64,000 nt of DNA from Batrachochytrium dendrobatidis JAM81 (lineage: Eukaryota; Chytridiomycota; Chytridiomycetes; Rhizophydiales): contig NW_006281104.1 in NCBI RefSeq assembly GCF_000203795.2, positions 619,993 to 683,992 on the forward strand, written 5' to 3'. This document shows positions 59,537 through 64,000 of this stretch, in pieces. The notes beneath the pieces were generated by a model that did no database searches, was not told where the DNA came from, and saw only the letters and a program-made list of their open reading frames with translations. The translations under genes were made by a program, and so were the position numbers. How positions within the stretch are numbered: the stretch's first letter is position 1; the number at the start of each line of letters is the position of its first letter.

Positions 59537-60994
59537 TCAGAAAAATAGTTGTGGATGCGAGTTGATTTTAGATTGCCAAATGACTAGTGTTTGAAAGACA
59601 TATTGACGGTTTAAATAGTAATAAGATTATTAGTAGTGATGTACGCTTCAGGGTTCAATCGAGTTGCATGAATCAAGTTTAAATCTAAGGCTGAGCAGCT
59701 TGTAAAGTTATCTTCAATATGTTCAAAGCTTGCTTTAGTAAGCGTTATTGGTCCAAGCATAACAGTATCAGATGCAAATTGTAGTCAATCTACTTTTTAG
59801 TCGCTGATTGAAGCTCGAGTTAATGAGATCCACCCTTAGAGTCTATGTGTGTGCTAACATTTTCAGTAAATGCTATCTGTAAGATAAGCCGAAGACCAAG
59901 ATAAGACTATTGCTGTGTAAGCATATCATGCTTATTTAAAGATGGGCTAGCAAGCAGTCTGATGCGGGATATTTGCATGATTGCGATTCAATTTGATTTT
60001 CCTTGTTTAAAATGTTGGACATTTGGTAGTTTTTGCAGTGCTACATTGATTTATGCGAACTAAATAATCATGCATATTATCTAAGCTTACTGCCCGTTTT
60101 TATTAATAATTGTGTAGCTGCTATCATTTTTAATATTTGATGGTATGTTTTAGTGTAGTTTGGTGTGCATCGCAAATTTTACGGTCTTAATTTACTATAC
60201 ATGAGTGTCAGATTGGCTGGTGTCATGCTCCCGAGTTTTGACAACTGCTATCATTAGACATAGATATTGCTCATACTTTCTAATCACCTTTCCATACCAA
60301 GCTTTTTAAACTATTTTGTAGAATATCATGCTATTGTCGAGTCGAGTTGGATTCCGAATGCTTGGTAAATTGGCAATAACTGGGGTTATATAAGCATAAT
60401 AGTTTAATGATTGAGATATGCAAAGATGAATAATTTGACTATATCATGTGTCTCAAACGGAGTTGCTTTGAAATAATTGGATATTTGCTTGGAATTCATC
60501 AACCTTTACAGCTCAGAAATTGTTCGAGTACATGCATATGTATTGAAAATATATCAACTGGCCAAAGCATTTATGCCATTAGACAGCAAAAGAATCAATA
60601 TATTGATCAATTACTAGAAACTTGTAACCAATATTTTTGAATTTGGTGGTGACATGCCGATCTGTCCATCACGTTTGTGGCAAGGTTGTGCTGTAGAAAG
60701 ATGGATGGGATAGCTGGAATAAGAAGCTAGCCATGTGTTGACCAAATCCTGTTAGTATATGTTTGAGTTGTTTGTACTAGATAATCTCGAGATATTCAAT
60801 GAACGTGTTTGAAGTGGTTATTTAGCAATCAATGACATTCAACTATCCAGATCAGTACCAGATTCGAATGCCAAAATGAAGATACAGCCAATGTGTAACT
60901 ACCGACTGGCCTCTAAATCCAATTGGTGGCTAGTCCTTATTGTAGTGTTAGCGATTCGAGTGTTTTTTGGGTTTGTCGAAACCAAAACAAAGGA
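59537..60994. other. Intergenic, no gene seen
   Basis: An AT-rich 1.46 kb separating two divergent genes. I find only short random ORFs and no structured RNA, repeat core or domain-coding exon. Confidence 0.45.
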
Positions 60995-63952
60995 ATGCAA
61001 AACACCAAGCAACAGCAGTTATATTCGCAGTTGAGGCGATTGGTAGAAAATGGACATTCAGAGCCAACAACCGATTCATTGGAGCAGGCAGTGAAAGTCT
61101 GTGACAAATGTATGTGGCCATTCTAATACTGCCTTTATATAAGTGAATTAGAGCAAGATCTAATATTCTACCAACCATTGCTATCGCCAGTATTGGCAAT
61201 ATCCGACACCGATGTAGATGCACTTCGAACAAAGGTAATGTCACTGCCAATCTTACCACGATTACTATGCATTCAACTCTAATTTGATGTTTATATAGCT
61301 TGTGGCTCTTGTCAAATTAGAACGATACGCTGATGCATCAAATGCACTATCCACCCACAAGCTATCAACAAAGGGATCCAAATTTAAAAATATGGCAGAA
61401 CTTTATTTTGAATCTGCTTACTGTCTGTATCGTTCTAATTCATTGGAAGATAGCTTGAAGCTCATTCAGCAGGCGTTATTGGCTGACGAGATTCAAAAGT
61501 CGCCACTTTATACTCGATTCATGCATTTAAAGGGTCAAGTGGTAAGGGTTATGTTTTATAGAAATTGAGATTAGATCTACTGTCAGTATATTTAAGTTGC
61601 TATTTATCATAACTTGTTAATCTTTGACATGCATTTAGCTGTATAGGCTTGAACGGTTCAATGAGTGCATAAGCTCGGTTTACAAACCTCTATTAGCTAG
61701 CGCCAATGACCATTCTGATACATATCGAGTAGAAATCTTGGCCAATATACTGGCTGCTGAAGCTGCTCAAGTACTTGTTGGATCTGAAATGGATACCGAC
61801 GATGGTGCTGACGATGCAAATACTGAATCTCCCACCTTTGAAATTTTGTATAACCGTGCCTGTAAAGCGATTGGCAAGCATAATTACGATACTGCTGAAA
61901 AGCTTCTTTACAATGCACAAGGTAAACTGTATTAGAATGTAATCTGACGTGAAATAGAATCTATAGCGTACATCCATCTCAGTCTAGTCTGACAAGTTTG
62001 AACCAATTTTGTGTTTTTTGTAATAGCCACGTGTACCAAGTCCATGAATGCAGATGGTTACTCGAAAGAAGATATTCAAAAAGAGTTGGTTGTCATTAAT
62101 GCACAACTGGCATATATTAACCAATGTCAAGGCCGTTTTCAAAAGGCACTTGATCAATATACTTGTATCAATCAATCAATGTACGTAAATTACAAATCTA
62201 CTTGGTCTATTCATTGTTAGGTTCATTGACTTGTACTTATCCGAGTGCCAATATACTTTTTGTATGATGGTTTTTATTTTGGATTAGGAGTGTGGAAAAG
62301 AGCATCGCCGCCGTTATACATAACAATCTAATGGCAATTCGTGGAGAACATTACGATCTATTCGAGTCTGCCAAAGTTCATAAAAACTTTATGACCAGTG
62401 ACGTTCTTTTGAAATTAAATGCCGGCCAACGTAATGTGATGGAAATCAACAATGCTTTGCTTTCTATTTATCTTGGCAAGGTTAGTTTGAATTTCAGTCC
62501 GTCTATATTTAATAGTTTTTATAGTCGAGACAGCGCTAATGCAGCACTTGTGTCTAATGCTTGACATGATCAACACATTTAAAATTTTAGAATGGACAAG
62601 CAACGAAACAGCTTACTGTACTCAAAGAAAAGTATCCCCATATTGATCGCATTGAATTGGCTTTTGCAGGACTCCAGTTCCGTCAAAAAAAATCCAAAGA
62701 TGTGACTACAATGCTTGCCTTTCGCAATCAACTTGAAAAGATTGTGGAGCAATTTCCCAGTTCTGCTTCGGCTCAGCTTACCCTTGTTCAAGTGCTTCTC
62801 AATCTGGGCTATTATGAAGATGTGGTAAATCAGGTCGAGAAAATGCTGGAGATGGACGTGTTTGCTATGTATCGTCCAGGATTAGTGTCTGTTTTGAGTT
62901 GGGTATATGGAAAAATGGGTAATTCTTTGATGGCATTAAAGGTATTGGAGACTGCTGCAAAGGATAAGTTTGTAAGTTTGAAATAGATCTCCAACTACGC
63001 GTTTATTCATCCAAGAATCTATGATTGCTTCAGCACAAAGCATGTCTAATTTTATTTTTGTATAATCTAGATCAAGGATATGTCGCTTTTGGCCCAATTG
63101 GCAGCATTTAAACTTCGACTTGGACAGTATGAGGCTGCTTCTAAAGACTATTTAGAGCTTGTTCAATTTGATCCGTTGGACGTACGTGCCATTGCTGGAT
63201 TGGTCATTTCATACTCTCATCTTGATTCTTCACTTGCTGAAGAGTACGCCAAACAACTTCCTACTCCATCCATCTCCCGATCTGATCAAGGTGATGAGAG
63301 TATGCATGCATTAAAGATGGATGCAGATGCACTTGAGCTTGCCGTGATGAAACGCAAAATGAACCAGCAACTGCGAATGCAGACTGCTGGTAAAAACGGT
63401 GATGCCACGAAAAACAAAGCAGACAAGCCCAAGACAAAACGTAAAAGAAAGCCGATTTTGCCCAAAGTAGTCAATCCTGACATTCAGCCTGACCCTGGTA
63501 AGTACTTGTATGGTTTGCATAGGCACAATGCATAGACGAGCCTATTTTTCACTGCGATGCCATTATAGCGTGACAAACTGATTCGTGTATTTCACACTAC
63601 ATCTAATTTGAATAGAGCGATGGATTCCAAAGCAATTTCGTGCAGCTTTTGCTAAAAAGGGCAAAGGCAAAAAGGACATGCTACGTGGATCTCAAGGTGT
63701 AAACATGGAGGGTGGTGGAATAGGTAAGCCTTTTACTGTATTCTAGTCCTGTTTATAACAAGATTTGGCCATTATTAGAGTTTGATTGGATGGCTAACGT
63801 GTTGATGATTAGGTGGAACAGGAAGTGCTCGTATTGCAGGCATCTCTCGGTCGTCTACTTTAGCGGAGACCGAATCGACTGGTTCATCCACCGTCAATGC
63901 TCAGCCATCTCCCCCGACCACCCCAAAGCCTAAACAAAAGAAACGAAAATGA
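60995..63952 (+). CDS. SRP72: Signal recognition particle subunit SRP72
   Basis: RNA- and SRP68-binding subunit of the signal recognition particle, which targets secretory proteins to the ER. About ten exons were read from MQNTKQQQLYSQLRRL to the stop at 63950-63952. The N-terminal and middle parts are TPR repeats (LVALVKLERYADASNAL, ELYFESAYCLYRSNSLEDSLKLI, LKGQVLYRLERFNECI, NNLMAIRGEHYDLFESAKVH). The basic C-terminus contains KPKTKRKRKPILPKVVNPD, then the SRP72 RNA-binding signature DPERWIPKQFRAAFAKKGK, KGKKDMLRGSQG, and a Ser/Thr-rich, Lys-rich end. Protein length is about 650 residues, as expected. The start is the first ATG after a GTG-only extension. Exon junctions near 61.1 and 62.2 kb were checked only by frame. 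Confidence 0.94.
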
Positions 63953-64000
63953 GTTTTATATTGATATTTGTGCGAAATTGGCGAGAAAATAAAATTTATC

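Overview
The window is AT-rich nuclear DNA of a zoosporic (chytrid) fungus. Nearly every gene is interrupted by short introns, mostly GT-AG and about 60 to 150 nt. A jouberin (AHI1) homologue, a ciliary transition-zone protein lost from yeasts and moulds, points to a flagellated fungus. A secreted S41-family protease with a Ser/Thr-rich linker fits the Chytridiomycota, and the order Rhizophydiales (Batrachochytrium and relatives) is my inference. Products were assigned by reading translated exons and joining them at splice sites. Where exon lengths add up to an unbroken frame, this is stated.

Layout. 0.7-3.1 kb: BUD32 kinase (+), V-ATPase subunit e VMA9 (-) and mitochondrial ribosomal protein uL11m (+), the last two divergent from a promoter with two CACGTG boxes. 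3.3-12.0 kb: one very large minus-strand gene of about 28 exons for an unrecognised HEAT/ARM-like protein. 13.4-16.2 kb: a Ser/Thr-rich orphan. 16.5-19.1 kb: HSP90 co-chaperone CDC37. 19.3-23.8 kb (-): jouberin. 24.4-26.1 kb (-): MTC6. 27.5-38.5 kb (+): three cell-cycle genes in a row, CDC25, a cyclin and ORC5. 38.7-39.4 kb (-): small membrane protein. 39.8-42.4 kb: ATP-type PEP carboxykinase. 43.4-44.6 kb: unrecognised acidic-tailed protein. 44.8-46.8 kb: DRG1/RBG1 GTPase. 47.0-49.5 kb (-): mut-7/EXD3-like 3'-5' exonuclease. 49.9-55.7 kb: nucleoporin NUP214/NUP159. 56.2 kb: tRNA-Thr(UGU). 56.7-59.5 kb (-): secreted S41-like protease. 61.0-63.95 kb: SRP72.

The most interesting non-genic signal is a dispersed family of short repeats with terminal inverted repeats (MITE-like, about 220-400 bp when complete). 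I see at least six copies or fragments in introns and intergenic DNA, one nested in DRG1 intron 1 and one ending 2 bp from the MTC6 stop codon. A second signal is a perfect 11-bp palindrome carrying two ACGCGT (MluI cell-cycle box) motifs inside CDC25 intron 1. No virus, CRISPR array, rRNA or complete autonomous transposon was seen. Most genes are single-copy housekeeping genes of unrelated pathways; only the CDC25-cyclin-ORC5 run suggests a functional neighbourhood.
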